Assembly (NCBI RefSeq): GCF_025685685.1
Contig: NZ_JAGSYH010000001.1
Span: forward strand, 434,001 to 498,000
DNA from: Acidicapsa dinghuensis
Lineage (GTDB): Bacteria > Acidobacteriota > Terriglobia > Terriglobales > Acidobacteriaceae
DNA length: 64,000 nucleotides
Reading direction: 5' to 3'
A program made the translations under genes and the position numbers. The notes under the pieces were generated by a model. It did not search any database. It had not been told where the DNA came from and was given only the letters and a program-made list of their open reading frames with translations. Numbering within the stretch: the first letter of the stretch is position 1; every line of letters begins with the position of its first letter. Shown here piece by piece: positions 35,895-44,349 of the stretch.

Positions 35895-36620
35895 ATGCTT
35901 AAGCTCTCCATCATTCTGGGCGTAATCGCTGCGCTGGCAGATATTGTCGGCGGTCTGGTCCTCGTACGCGCACGAGGTATCCAGAAATATCTGCGTTATT
36001 TCGTCGCTCTTGGTGCCGGCTTTCTCATGGCGACCTCTGTGCTCGAAATGCTGCCTGAGAGTCTGCGTCTTGATGCCAAGATTGCTCCAATCCTTGTGAT
36101 GGCAGGCTATTGCGCCGTCCACTTCCTCGAACACACCATCAACGCACACTTTCACTTCGGTGAAGAGACTCATCACGGCGAATTCGTTTCTCTGCATACC
36201 AGTTATTCGGTGCTGGCTGGGCTTACTGTCCATGCGCTCTTCGATGGAGTCGCCATCGGCTCAGGTTTCGCCCTCTCAAACGTCCTCGGAATGCTGATCT
36301 TTCTGGCTATCCTGCTGCACAAAGCCCCTGAGGGCTTCACCATGGCTTCTGTCATGCTGGCCAGCGGACGCAGCCGCAAAGTTGCTCTCTTTTCAGCCAT
36401 CGCGCTCGCGGCAGCCACTTTGGTCGGCGTGCTGGTGATTGAATTACTGCCGTCCATGGTCCGCTACGGGCTGCCCATTTCGGCAGGAGTTGCGCTCTAC
36501 GTCGCTGCAACCGATCTCGTACCCGAAGTCAACCGCGAGCCGGGCATCCGCATGGCGCTTGTTTTCTTCGCAGGCGTGGCTGGATTCCTGATTTTGCGTC
36601 TGTTGCTTCCCAATGTGTAA
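35895..36620 (+). CDS. ZIP-family divalent metal transporter
   Basis: A 241-residue transporter with about eight helices. The two metal-binding helices are clear: TVHALFDGVAIGSGFAL (H-x3-DG) and LLHKAPEGFTMASVML (HK-x-PEG). A His-rich loop (HFLEHTINAHFHFGEETHHG) probably binds zinc or iron on the way in. ZIP proteins import Zn, Fe or Mn. It is separated by 93 bases from the DUF4149 gene and may have its own promoter; no Zur or Fur box was recognised. Confidence 0.9.
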   Translation: MLKLSIILGVIAALADIVGGLVLVRARGIQKYLRYFVALGAGFLMATSVLEMLPESLRLDAKIAPILVMAGYCAVHFLEHTINAHFHFGEETHHGEFVSLHTSYSVLAGLTVHALFDGVAIGSGFALSNVLGMLIFLAILLHKAPEGFTMASVMLASGRSRKVALFSAIALAAATLVGVLVIELLPSMVRYGLPISAGVALYVAATDLVPEVNREPGIRMALVFFAGVAGFLILRLLLPNV

Positions 36621-36682
36621 CTGCTTGCCCGCCACCGCCTCGCATGCAATGAAATTGAGGCTAGTGGCATAAACTGGAAGTC

Positions 36683-36907
36683 ATGGAAGCTGGCACCAGG
36701 TTCTCTGACGCTTGGGGAAGAAACCATCCTCTGCGCAGACTAGCTATGCGAGACGCGATTGCTCTCAGCATTCTTGCTGCCATCACGCTGCTTATGTTTG
36801 CTGTAGCAGGCCTCTACTACAGCGCGTACAACCGTTATCGTGCCTCACTCGGACTGCCGACCGACAACACTCCGGTCATCACTCTTCCGACGATGAGGCA
36901 CCACTGA
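36683..36907 (+). CDS. Small membrane protein coupled to the ClC channel gene
   Basis: A 74-residue protein with one helix (AIALSILAAITLLMFAVAGLY, about 25-47) and a polar C-terminus (YNRYRASLGLPTDNTPVITL). Its TGA shares an A with the ATG of the chloride-channel gene (TGATG), so the two are translationally coupled. It could be an accessory subunit or a leader gene. No family was recognised; the ATG at codon 22 is an alternative start. Confidence 0.65.
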   Translation: MEAGTRFSDAWGRNHPLRRLAMRDAIALSILAAITLLMFAVAGLYYSAYNRYRASLGLPTDNTPVITLPTMRHH

Positions 36908-38691
36908 TGGCCCAATCCACGGACGGTATTTCCTCAGGCCAGCCCGCCGAAACAATCTCCTCTAAAACATCTCCCGGCCTTCCGGCATTTCAACAGCCGG
37001 TCAGCCGCGAGCGATATCTTTTTCTCGTTTTACCTATCTTCATCGGCATTCTTTCAGGATTGCTCGTCGTTTGTTTCCGCATCTCTATTGAATGGCTTCG
37101 TCTGGCTCTGATCGGCAAATATATGCGTCCGGGAGACTGGCACCTGATTGCCGTTCCGGGCGCTGTTGGGCTGCTCGTCGCTATTCTCGTTCAGTATGCT
37201 TTTCCGGCTGCGCGCGGCTCCGGCATCAATCAGACCAAAGCCGCCATGTACGTTCACAATGGCTATATCTCCATGCGAACGATGTTCGGCAAGCTCATCG
37301 GTACAGCGCTTGCAATTGGAGCAGGTTTTTCGCTGGGCCCTGAAGATCCTTCGCTGCAGGTTGGCGCTGCAATTTCTTCCACAGTCAGTCGCCAGTTCCG
37401 GTTATCGCCTGAAAAACTGCGCCTCTTTGCTCCGGTCGGCGCTGCTGCTGGCCTTGCTGCAGCGTTCAACGCGCCCATCACTGCCTTGCTGTTTGTCATT
37501 GAGGAAGTCGTCGGAAACTGGAACGCATCCGTGCTTGGTTCTATCGTTCTAGCCGCTATCTCGGGCGATGCGGTTTCGCGCTGGTTTTTTGGCGATGCAC
37601 CGCTCTTTCGTGTGCCTAACCTGGAGATGCGCGACCCGCGCGAACTGCTTGCCTATGCAACTCTGGGTATCGCCGGTGGCATCGCCGCGCTAATCTTTTC
37701 CGGCACCATGCGCCAACTGCGTCCCCGTTTGGCGCGCCTACCGGCATGGACACATATCATTCAACCGCCTCTGGCCGGGCTTGCTATTGGGCTGATTGGC
37801 TATTTGGGTTTCCCACAGGTTATGGGTGTCGGTTACGAATCCATCAACCAGGCTATCAATGGGAATTTTGGCTGGAAGCTGCTCTTCATCCTGGCCGCGC
37901 TAAAAATGCTCGCCACTACCCTAGGGTTCGTTTCTGGAACCCCCGGAGGAATGTTTGCTCCCACGCTTTTTGTGGGCGCGATGCTCGGCACCGCCATCGG
38001 CAACTTGCAGGAAATCTGGCTTCCTCACCTCGCCGGACCAATTGGTTCTTACACTCTCGCAGGCATGGGAGTGCTCTTTGCCGCCTTTCTGCGCGCACCC
38101 CTCACCAGTGTCTTCATGGTTCTCGAAGTCAGCGGCAATTATTCCATCGTAGCCCCGGTTATTCTTGCCAACACAATCGCCTATCTGATCGCGCGCAAAT
38201 TTGATCCGGTGCCCATCTTCGAAGCCTTCACGCGACAGGATGGCCTGGATCTGCCTTCAATGGAAGAGATCCGAGAAGAGGAGCGTCTTCACATCGAAGA
38301 TGCGCTGCATGCCCCCGCAGGATTTTCCAGGACGCAGCCGGACATCCCGGTTCTGCCACCAACCCGCCCTTTGCGCGAGGCGCTGTGCGAAGCTGAAGCC
38401 AGCCCCGACGATCGCGGCCTGATCATCGTCCATTTTCCTGACGGGAACGGATATTCCCTCGGAATCGAGGAACTACAGCAACTGGGCGCAGCATCCTCAC
38501 CCGAGACAGCGATCGGCGACCTGCTGCCGGAGCGGCGCTTGCCGCTGCTCTATCCGGATATGCCGCTCGACACGACCTTACACTTCTTTTCCAAATGGCC
38601 GGCGCTGCTCATACGCAACCGGGCAGTACCAACCGCTATCGAGGGGGTGCTCACAAAAGAACAGGTTCTCGACCGCTATCACGATGCGTAA
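36907..38691 (+). CDS. ClC-family chloride channel or antiporter
   Basis: A 594-residue ClC protein. After a polar N-terminus come ten or more helices with the selectivity motifs GSGINQTKAAMYV (GSGIP equivalent), LGPEDPSLQVGAA (GxExP; the Glu is the gating residue of antiporters) and GFVSGTPGGMFAPTLFVGA. The C-terminal 130 residues (PSMEEIREEERLHIEDALHA and later ALLIRNRAVPTAIEGVLTKE) look like a divergent regulatory/CBS-like region. GPEDP differs from the common GKEGP, so ion preference is uncertain. The start ATG 36907 overlaps the previous stop. Confidence 0.88.
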   Translation: MAQSTDGISSGQPAETISSKTSPGLPAFQQPVSRERYLFLVLPIFIGILSGLLVVCFRISIEWLRLALIGKYMRPGDWHLIAVPGAVGLLVAILVQYAFPAARGSGINQTKAAMYVHNGYISMRTMFGKLIGTALAIGAGFSLGPEDPSLQVGAAISSTVSRQFRLSPEKLRLFAPVGAAAGLAAAFNAPITALLFVIEEVVGNWNASVLGSIVLAAISGDAVSRWFFGDAPLFRVPNLEMRDPRELLAYATLGIAGGIAALIFSGTMRQLRPRLARLPAWTHIIQPPLAGLAIGLIGYLGFPQVMGVGYESINQAINGNFGWKLLFILAALKMLATTLGFVSGTPGGMFAPTLFVGAMLGTAIGNLQEIWLPHLAGPIGSYTLAGMGVLFAAFLRAPLTSVFMVLEVSGNYSIVAPVILANTIAYLIARKFDPVPIFEAFTRQDGLDLPSMEEIREEERLHIEDALHAPAGFSRTQPDIPVLPPTRPLREALCEAEASPDDRGLIIVHFPDGNGYSLGIEELQQLGAASSPETAIGDLLPERRLPLLYPDMPLDTTLHFFSKWPALLIRNRAVPTAIEGVLTKEQVLDRYHDA

Positions 38692-38727
38692 CGTATAAAC
38701 ATGTGTGACATATCGAACACGTATCCA

Positions 38728-38760
38728 TCATCAATCATGCGAAATTGATGACACATTTTT
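38728..38760 (+). terminator. Possible intrinsic terminator after the ClC gene
   Basis: A perfect 8-bp stem (TCATCAAT / ATTGATGA) with an 8-base loop is followed four bases later by TTTTT. It is AT-rich and therefore weak, but lies 37 bases after the stop at 38691. Confidence 0.45.
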
Positions 38761-38816
38761 GCGTTTGTCGTCCTACAATGGGCATTGATCGTCCAACTAC
38801 AATTGAGGTTTTCTGC

Positions 38817-38921
38817 ATGACTGGTTTTCTTGGGCGCGTCCCACGCCCGTTTGCGCACGTTTTTGAAACGTTTTTTTCTCCATCTATGATCTCGGGGGCG
38901 GACGGCTGCTTTGCGATTTAG
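38817..38921 (+). CDS. Possible 34-codon leader peptide
   Basis: An ATG with GAGG nine bases upstream opens a 34-codon frame (MTGFLGRVPRPFAHVFETFF then SPSMISGADGCFAI) that ends at 38921, eleven bases inside the next gene and in another frame. The position suggests translational coupling to the weak TTG start at 38911. A hairpin and T-run (38857-38877) lie inside it. Coding capacity is plausible but unproven. Confidence 0.35.
   Translation: MTGFLGRVPRPFAHVFETFFSPSMISGADGCFAI
38857..38877 (+). terminator. Attenuator-like hairpin with T-run inside leader
   Basis: ACGTTT and AAACGT form a 6-bp stem with a TTG loop, directly followed by seven T residues, 33 bases before the TTG start of the GT-C-like gene. 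The stem is weak, and it lies within the putative leader frame, so it may attenuate transcription or be fortuitous. Confidence 0.3.
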
Positions 38922-40455
38922 CCGAATCTTCAATCCACGCCCATTCTCTTTACCGATCGGTCGGCTCGGTCTATTGACCATCGCTGCGCTTCTCGTCCAT
39001 GGCTATCACCTTGGCACTGAGGACGCTGAGATTTATTTGCCCGGCGCTCTGAAGGCAGCTGACCCATCCCTCTTCTCCTTTGCACCCGAATTCTTTCAAT
39101 CGCACGCGCATTTATCGCTTTTCAGCTCCATGGTTGGCTGGAGCATACGCCTTACCCATCTACCGCCCGATTGGGTTTTCTTCCTGTGGTATCTGGCCAC
39201 ACTTTTCGCGGCGCTCGTCTCGTGCTGGATGCTGGCCGAGGCCTGTTTTGAATCTCCGCGGGCACGATGGGGCGCGGTACTCGTCACTACGGTCCTTTTG
39301 ACCATGCCTGCCACCAACACTGGCCTGCTTTTGGTGGATCCCTACTTAACAGCGCGTTCTCTGTCTACGCCGTTGTGCTTGTTCACGCTCGCTGTTTTTC
39401 TGCGAAAACAGTTCGCCTGGGCCTTAGCAGGTCTTCTAGTAACCGCAGCCATACACCCGCAAATGGTCGTCTATCTTGCGTTCCTGCTCGGGGTGATTCA
39501 CTATGGCGGGCGAGCGACAGTACCAGAGGAAGAACCCGTTCCGGTACTTGCCGGATTAGCCGCATCGATGGTGTTCCTTTTGCCCTCGGGATTCCATCTG
39601 GAGCGTGCTCATGGCGCTTACCGCGAGGCGCTCTACTCGCGTGATTACTTCTTCCTCTACAACTGGACTTGGTACCACTGGCTCGGCCTTCTGGCACCTC
39701 TCGGAATTCTTGCTTACCTCTGGAGATCGAATCTCCGTGGTACGTGCTGCGCCATGCGTAAGCTCTGCCTCGCTCTCGTCCCCTTTGGCCTCGCATCGAT
39801 CGCCGTTGCAGCACTCTTCGCAACCTCTCCCGCTTTCGACATGTTCGAGCGCTTGCAACCGCTACGTAGTTTCCACCTCATCACGCTTATCTTTATCCTG
39901 TTGATGGGTGGCATTCTGGCAGAGTTCACAGCGAACAAACATCGCTGGATATTACCCGCGACAACCGTCTTGCTCGCCATTGGCATGTTCGTCGTCGGCA
40001 AAACAACCTATCCGGACAGCCCGCACATCGAGCTGCCATCGTCATCCAGCTCCAATCCATGGATAAACACGCTGCTCTGGGTGCGCCACAACACTCCAAA
40101 GGATGCGGTCTTTGCCGTCGATTCGCGCTATTTCGAGGCTCCAGGCACAGATATGCATGGCTTCCGCGCGATCTCTGAGCGATCAGCACTCGCGGACTAT
40201 TACAAAGACAGTGGGGCGGTTTCTCTTTTTCCGTCTCTAGCCGATTCCTGGAAGTCCATGTCAACGGCAACAACAGGCCTCAACAACTTCACAGAGTCAG
40301 ACTTCAAACATCTTCGTGAAGAATATCCTCAGGTTTCCTGGACTGTTATTCGCGGCCAGGCGCCTGCTGGACTGGAATGCCCATTCGCCCAAGCTCCCTA
40401 CACTGTCTGCAAAATGCCTGAAGTAGTCGGCAGTGTTTTTACCTCCGGAGAGTAA
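38911..40455 (+). CDS. GT-C-like polytopic membrane protein (paralogue 1)
   Basis: A 514-residue membrane protein with about ten helices and a C-terminal soluble domain. After TM1 the first external loop has HGYHLGTEDAEIYLPGALK, an acidic ED pair in the position used catalytically by GT-C glycosyltransferases. The soluble end contains WVRHNTPKDAVFAVD, FRAISERSALADYYKDSGA and closes with a Cys-containing LECPFAQAPYTVCKMP. The product of 41336-42811 has the same landmarks throughout, so the two are paralogues. The family name is not certain; glycosyl transfer is inferred from topology and from the lipid-sugar synthase next door. The start is TTG. Confidence 0.72.
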   Translation: MRFSRIFNPRPFSLPIGRLGLLTIAALLVHGYHLGTEDAEIYLPGALKAADPSLFSFAPEFFQSHAHLSLFSSMVGWSIRLTHLPPDWVFFLWYLATLFAALVSCWMLAEACFESPRARWGAVLVTTVLLTMPATNTGLLLVDPYLTARSLSTPLCLFTLAVFLRKQFAWALAGLLVTAAIHPQMVVYLAFLLGVIHYGGRATVPEEEPVPVLAGLAASMVFLLPSGFHLERAHGAYREALYSRDYFFLYNWTWYHWLGLLAPLGILAYLWRSNLRGTCCAMRKLCLALVPFGLASIAVAALFATSPAFDMFERLQPLRSFHLITLIFILLMGGILAEFTANKHRWILPATTVLLAIGMFVVGKTTYPDSPHIELPSSSSSNPWINTLLWVRHNTPKDAVFAVDSRYFEAPGTDMHGFRAISERSALADYYKDSGAVSLFPSLADSWKSMSTATTGLNNFTESDFKHLREEYPQVSWTVIRGQAPAGLECPFAQAPYTVCKMPEVVGSVFTSGE

Positions 40456-41305
40456 CGCGCTCACTGGAGGTAGCCTCTTCGGCCTCAGGAAGATTTCGAA
40501 CTGTCTTTGTTTGCTCTTTAAGACCCGAAAGCTGCAGACGATTTGCATAGAGTTTCAGGAGCAGGCTGGCAAAATCCCTGGCAACGCGAAGATTTGCCTT
40601 GCTGGTTCCTGAAGCTCGCTGGCCAAAGGCAAATGGTATCTCCTGAATGGAGCTGATCCTGCCCCGTACGAGAATCTCCAGGAGCAGCTTGAATCCACTT
40701 TGTTCAAAGCAAATGTCACCCAGGCAAGTGCGCCGCACGAGAAAATACCCGGACATTGGATCTTTTGCCCGTATGCCTCGTTGCTGTAATGGCAACGTAA
40801 CGGACACCGCCATCGAAGACCACAATCTTCGAAGCAGATTCCACTGCCCTGTCTCGCCGCCCTTCGTGTAGCGGCTGCCAATAGCAACATCTCTGTCGTT
40901 CAAAATGGCCTGCAGCAGTTGAGGCAGCAGTGCTGGCGGATGCTGCCGATCGGCATCCATTACTCCAAGGACATCGGCATCGCTGTGACGCCAGCCATGC
41001 AAAATTGCCCCCGAAAGACCCCGTTCTCCTCTGCGCACCAGCAAGCGAACTCGCGGATCATTCTCGGCAACCCGCTTTACAAGCTCGCCCGTCCCATCAC
41101 AACTTTCATCGTCCACAACAAGAATCTCGTAGTTCACACCAACCGAATCGAGAACATTGCGAACCTCCTCCAACAACTCGAGAATATTTCCCGCCTCGCA
41201 CAATGTTGGGATTACAAGTGCGAACTGTGCTCTTTCACGCCCCTTCTGAGCAGGCGCTGATACAGAGTCCGGCATGTAGGATTGTGATATCGCTATCGAA
41301 GACAT
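40439..41305 (-). CDS. Family 2 glycosyltransferase (polyprenyl-phosphate-sugar synthase type)
   Basis: A 288-residue GT-A enzyme resembling dolichol-phosphate mannose synthase. It has the nucleotide-sugar core FALVIPTLCEAGNILELLEE, YEILVVDDESCDGTGELVKR, LSGAILHGWRHSDADVLGVM and the metal-binding DAD in GVMDADRQHPPALLPQLL. Further landmarks are IGSRYTKGGETGQW and PMSGYFLVRR. There is no C-terminal GtrA or membrane domain, so it is the short soluble DPM type. It transfers a sugar from NDP to a polyprenyl phosphate; donor sugar unknown. It is antisense between two GT-C-like genes, overlapping the first by 17 bases, so it may supply their lipid-linked donor. Confidence 0.87.
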   Translation of the reverse strand: MSSIAISQSYMPDSVSAPAQKGRERAQFALVIPTLCEAGNILELLEEVRNVLDSVGVNYEILVVDDESCDGTGELVKRVAENDPRVRLLVRRGERGLSGAILHGWRHSDADVLGVMDADRQHPPALLPQLLQAILNDRDVAIGSRYTKGGETGQWNLLRRLWSSMAVSVTLPLQQRGIRAKDPMSGYFLVRRTCLGDICFEQSGFKLLLEILVRGRISSIQEIPFAFGQRASGTSKANLRVARDFASLLLKLYANRLQLSGLKEQTKTVRNLPEAEEATSSERVTLRR

Positions 41306-41335
41306 GAGTGTGTTGATTCAGCGGAGTGGTATCGT

Positions 41336-42811
41336 TTGAGGCGCAAAAAAATTCTGACCGCGTTGTTGGGCGTGTTGGCTTTCACAATCCTCGGATTTTT
41401 AACCATGGGCTACCATCCGGGAGCGGAAGACGATGGAGTATATTTGAGTGCGGTAAAATCCGACCTCAACCCCCAACTATTCCCCCGCGATTCCGATTTT
41501 TTCCGATTGCAATTGCAAGCTACGGTGTTTGACGGCGGGATGGCTAAATTTGCCGACACCACTCACTTTTCCATCGAATGGTCTGAACTGCTCTGGCAAT
41601 TCCTTTCTCTTTTCCTGATCCTTCTGGCATGCCGCAGCATAGCCGTCAGTCTCTTTGCCGAGCAAAGTGCCCAATGGGGAGCAGTCGCCCTCATATCTGC
41701 AATGTTCACTCTCCCAGTAGCGGGCACCGCTCTATACCTGGCAGATCAATACCTACACCCTCGTGCAATCTCCACGGCTCTCATTCTTTTTGCCGTTTCA
41801 CGGATACTGGCAAATAAATCCTGGCAATCTCTTCCCTTGCTTATCCTGGCTGTTATCACGCATCCGCTGATGGGAATTCTCGGACTCTCCTTCTGCCTTT
41901 TTCTGTTCTTTACTGGTCATCCGCGTTTCATGAGCAATACAACAACGTTTTCCAGGTCCTCTGCAGTCTTGTTTCCTCTCGGATGGATTTTCGAAAGGCC
42001 ATCCCCGGAATGGCATGCAGCGCTCAACACGCGCTCCTACTATTTCCTCTCACGATGGACATGGTACGAATGGCTCGGAGCAATTGCGCCGCTGGTCATT
42101 TTTTACGGTCTGTGGCGTATCGCCCGCAGTCGCGAGCACCCGCTCCTCGCACGGCTCTCCCTGGCAATATTCCTCTATGGCTGCTTTCAGCTTCTTGTAG
42201 CTTGCATCGCGCTTGAGGTCCCGGCATTCGTACGCCTCACCCCAATGCAGCCCATGCGATTCCTGCACCTGATTTATATTTTTCTCTGCCTCGTCGCTGG
42301 AGCACTGCTTGGCAAGTTCGTGCTGAAGAGATCCACATGGCGGTGGGCTGTTTTCCTGCTCGTCGCCAACGGCAGCATGTTTCTGGTTCAACGCAACCTA
42401 TTCGCCAACTCTCCACATCTTGAACTTCCCGGAATCGTCTCGAATAACGCCTGGTTGCAGGCATTCGCATGGATTCGTCAAAACACCCCCACGAATGCCT
42501 ATTTCACGTTGGATCCGCACTATATGTCCGCTCCCGGAGAAGATTTTCACAGCTTCCGAGCACTTGCCGAACGCAGTGAACTCTCAGACGCCTTCAAGGA
42601 CGCGGCTGTCGCCACACAAGTACCGAGTCTGGCCGTCATCTGGAATCAGCAGCAACTGGCCACTAGCGGCTGGAGGCGCTTCCAGCTTGCCGATTTTAAG
42701 CGGCTCAAAAGCCAATTTGGAACAAATTGGGCGCTCGTCTACCACCCTGCTCCATCGGGTCTTGACTGCAAATGGCATAACGCAGCTTTGGCTGTCTGCC
42801 AGATTCCCTGA
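41336..42811 (+). CDS. GT-C-like polytopic membrane protein (paralogue 2)
   Basis: A 491-residue paralogue of the protein at 38911. The shared landmarks are the first external loop TMGYHPGAEDDGVYLSAVK (acidic ED pair), SAQWGAVALISAMFTLPVAG, YLHPRAISTALILFAVSRIL, LLILAVITHPLMGILGL and the C-terminal AWIRQNTPTNAYFTLDPHYM, FRALAERSELSDAFKDAAV and LDCKWHNAALAVCQIP. It has about ten helices and a soluble end with two cysteines. The start is TTG with GGAG nine bases upstream. It diverges from the glycosyltransferase with a 30-base gap. A GT-C role is inferred, not shown. Confidence 0.72.
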   Translation: MRRKKILTALLGVLAFTILGFLTMGYHPGAEDDGVYLSAVKSDLNPQLFPRDSDFFRLQLQATVFDGGMAKFADTTHFSIEWSELLWQFLSLFLILLACRSIAVSLFAEQSAQWGAVALISAMFTLPVAGTALYLADQYLHPRAISTALILFAVSRILANKSWQSLPLLILAVITHPLMGILGLSFCLFLFFTGHPRFMSNTTTFSRSSAVLFPLGWIFERPSPEWHAALNTRSYYFLSRWTWYEWLGAIAPLVIFYGLWRIARSREHPLLARLSLAIFLYGCFQLLVACIALEVPAFVRLTPMQPMRFLHLIYIFLCLVAGALLGKFVLKRSTWRWAVFLLVANGSMFLVQRNLFANSPHLELPGIVSNNAWLQAFAWIRQNTPTNAYFTLDPHYMSAPGEDFHSFRALAERSELSDAFKDAAVATQVPSLAVIWNQQQLATSGWRRFQLADFKRLKSQFGTNWALVYHPAPSGLDCKWHNAALAVCQIP

Positions 42812-42913
42812 CCTGATCTCGGGGAAGACTTTGCGCCGCGCCGCTCTTTCCGCCAGAATGGAAAGGATATCCTCTGACTTGGCCCTCACCTAAGGCCGCC
42901 GGGAGCCGTACTT

Positions 42914-44347
42914 ATGTTGAACCTGACGCAGCGCCTTACACTTGGTTGTGCGCTGCTCGTGGCCTTATTGCTCGCCTTGGCCATCTGGGTCCATCGCGTG
43001 TTGGTTCCGAGCGGAAAAACAGGCGGGCATGCCGTCTTCATTCTCTGGCTGCTTTCCGGTTCTGCAATCCTCGTCGCAACCATTACGCTGATCTTCGTCT
43101 TGCGTCCTATCGAACAGCTTGGCCGTGACATTCGCCGTATCGCCTCTGGCGATCTCGCGCATCGCACCGAATGGGGTTCTACAGTTCACAGCAACGACAG
43201 CTTTGGCCAGATCGCGAATGAAATCGACCGTCTGGCCGTCCGTCTTCGCGAACTTCGCGAAACCGAGGCCGGACGCCGCCAGATGGAGTTCCAGCTCTCC
43301 GACGCTGTTCTGCAATCGATCTTCGAACCAATTATCGTCACCGACAGCAAAGGCCACGTACTTAAGATCAACCAGGCAGCCGCTGAAGTCCTCGGCTCAG
43401 CCGCAACCGACCGCATGGCTCTCGCCAATACACCGGGCGGCGAAAAAATCCTTGAAGCTATCCGGAATGCCGTCTCGATGCAACGAGCCGTCGCGGCGGA
43501 AGGGGAAGCAGCAACTCTACCGATGCGCATCGGTGAACGCGAGCATAATTACCGTCTGCGCACCATGCCTATGCGCGACTCGGAAGGGCGGTTGCTGGGC
43601 GCCGTCACCACGCTGGAAGATGTCACCTCCCTTCAGGAAACCGACCGGTTCAAGACACAATTCATCGCAGTCGCTTCGGCTCGTTTGCGTGATCCACTCC
43701 TCCAGCTCCGCCGTGGACTTTACGCTCTCGGCATGGGGTTCGCAGGGGAGCTCCGTCCCCTTCAGGCAGAGCTTGTTACTGCTGCCAGCAACGAATCGCA
43801 AAAACTCGATGACCTCATGAGTGAGCTGATCGAAGTTTCCGAGCTCGACTCGGGTAAGAGGGAGCTGCGCGTAGAGAAAATACTTCCCTACGTTGAGCTC
43901 GTAGAGGCTCGCAACCGCGCCACCGATGCTGCTCAGGCTCGCAACGTACGCATCGAAATCCATGCTTTTGCCGACCTCTCACATGTACAGGCCGACCGTC
44001 GGGCGGTCCGAACTATTCTTGATAATCTTGTCGGCAACGCTCTTCGCTTCTCGCCTGCCGAAAGCGAGGTAACACTTGAAGCAGAGGAGCATAAGGGCTT
44101 CATTCAATTCATCGTGCGCGACAGCGGTCCAGGAATCGCAGCCGACCGGCTCAATCACATCTTCGATCGTTTCAGCTCATTCTCAGACGGTGGCACAGGT
44201 CTCGGTCTGGCACTGGCACGCCGGCTAGTCGAATCCCTCGGAGGCCAGATTTCCGTCGAAAGCCGTCTCGGTCATGGCGCAACCTTCCGCTTTACATTAC
44301 CGGTCGCCTCTGTCGAGGCGATACGCCATCCGGTTGAGGTGGGCTAA
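42914..44347 (+). CDS. HAMP-PAS histidine-kinase-like protein lacking the phosphoacceptor His
   Basis: A 477-residue membrane protein. TM helices at about 8-30 and 40-63 enclose a very short periplasmic loop. A HAMP domain (64-115), a PAS domain (127-235), a DHp-like coiled region (245-312) and an HATPase_c domain (340-466) follow. The ATPase boxes are intact: N-box ILDNLVGNALRF, G1 DSGPGIA, F IFDRFSS, G2 GTGLGLALARR. The H-box, normally SHELRTPL, reads SARLRDPL: the histidine is Ala256, the acidic partner Arg257 and the phosphatase Thr is Asp260. It should not autophosphorylate in the usual way. The KdpD-sensor gene begins two bases after its stop. Confidence 0.88.
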   Translation: MLNLTQRLTLGCALLVALLLALAIWVHRVLVPSGKTGGHAVFILWLLSGSAILVATITLIFVLRPIEQLGRDIRRIASGDLAHRTEWGSTVHSNDSFGQIANEIDRLAVRLRELRETEAGRRQMEFQLSDAVLQSIFEPIIVTDSKGHVLKINQAAAEVLGSAATDRMALANTPGGEKILEAIRNAVSMQRAVAAEGEAATLPMRIGEREHNYRLRTMPMRDSEGRLLGAVTTLEDVTSLQETDRFKTQFIAVASARLRDPLLQLRRGLYALGMGFAGELRPLQAELVTAASNESQKLDDLMSELIEVSELDSGKRELRVEKILPYVELVEARNRATDAAQARNVRIEIHAFADLSHVQADRRAVRTILDNLVGNALRFSPAESEVTLEAEEHKGFIQFIVRDSGPGIAADRLNHIFDRFSSFSDGGTGLGLALARRLVESLGGQISVESRLGHGATFRFTLPVASVEAIRHPVEVG

Positions 44348-44349
44348 TC

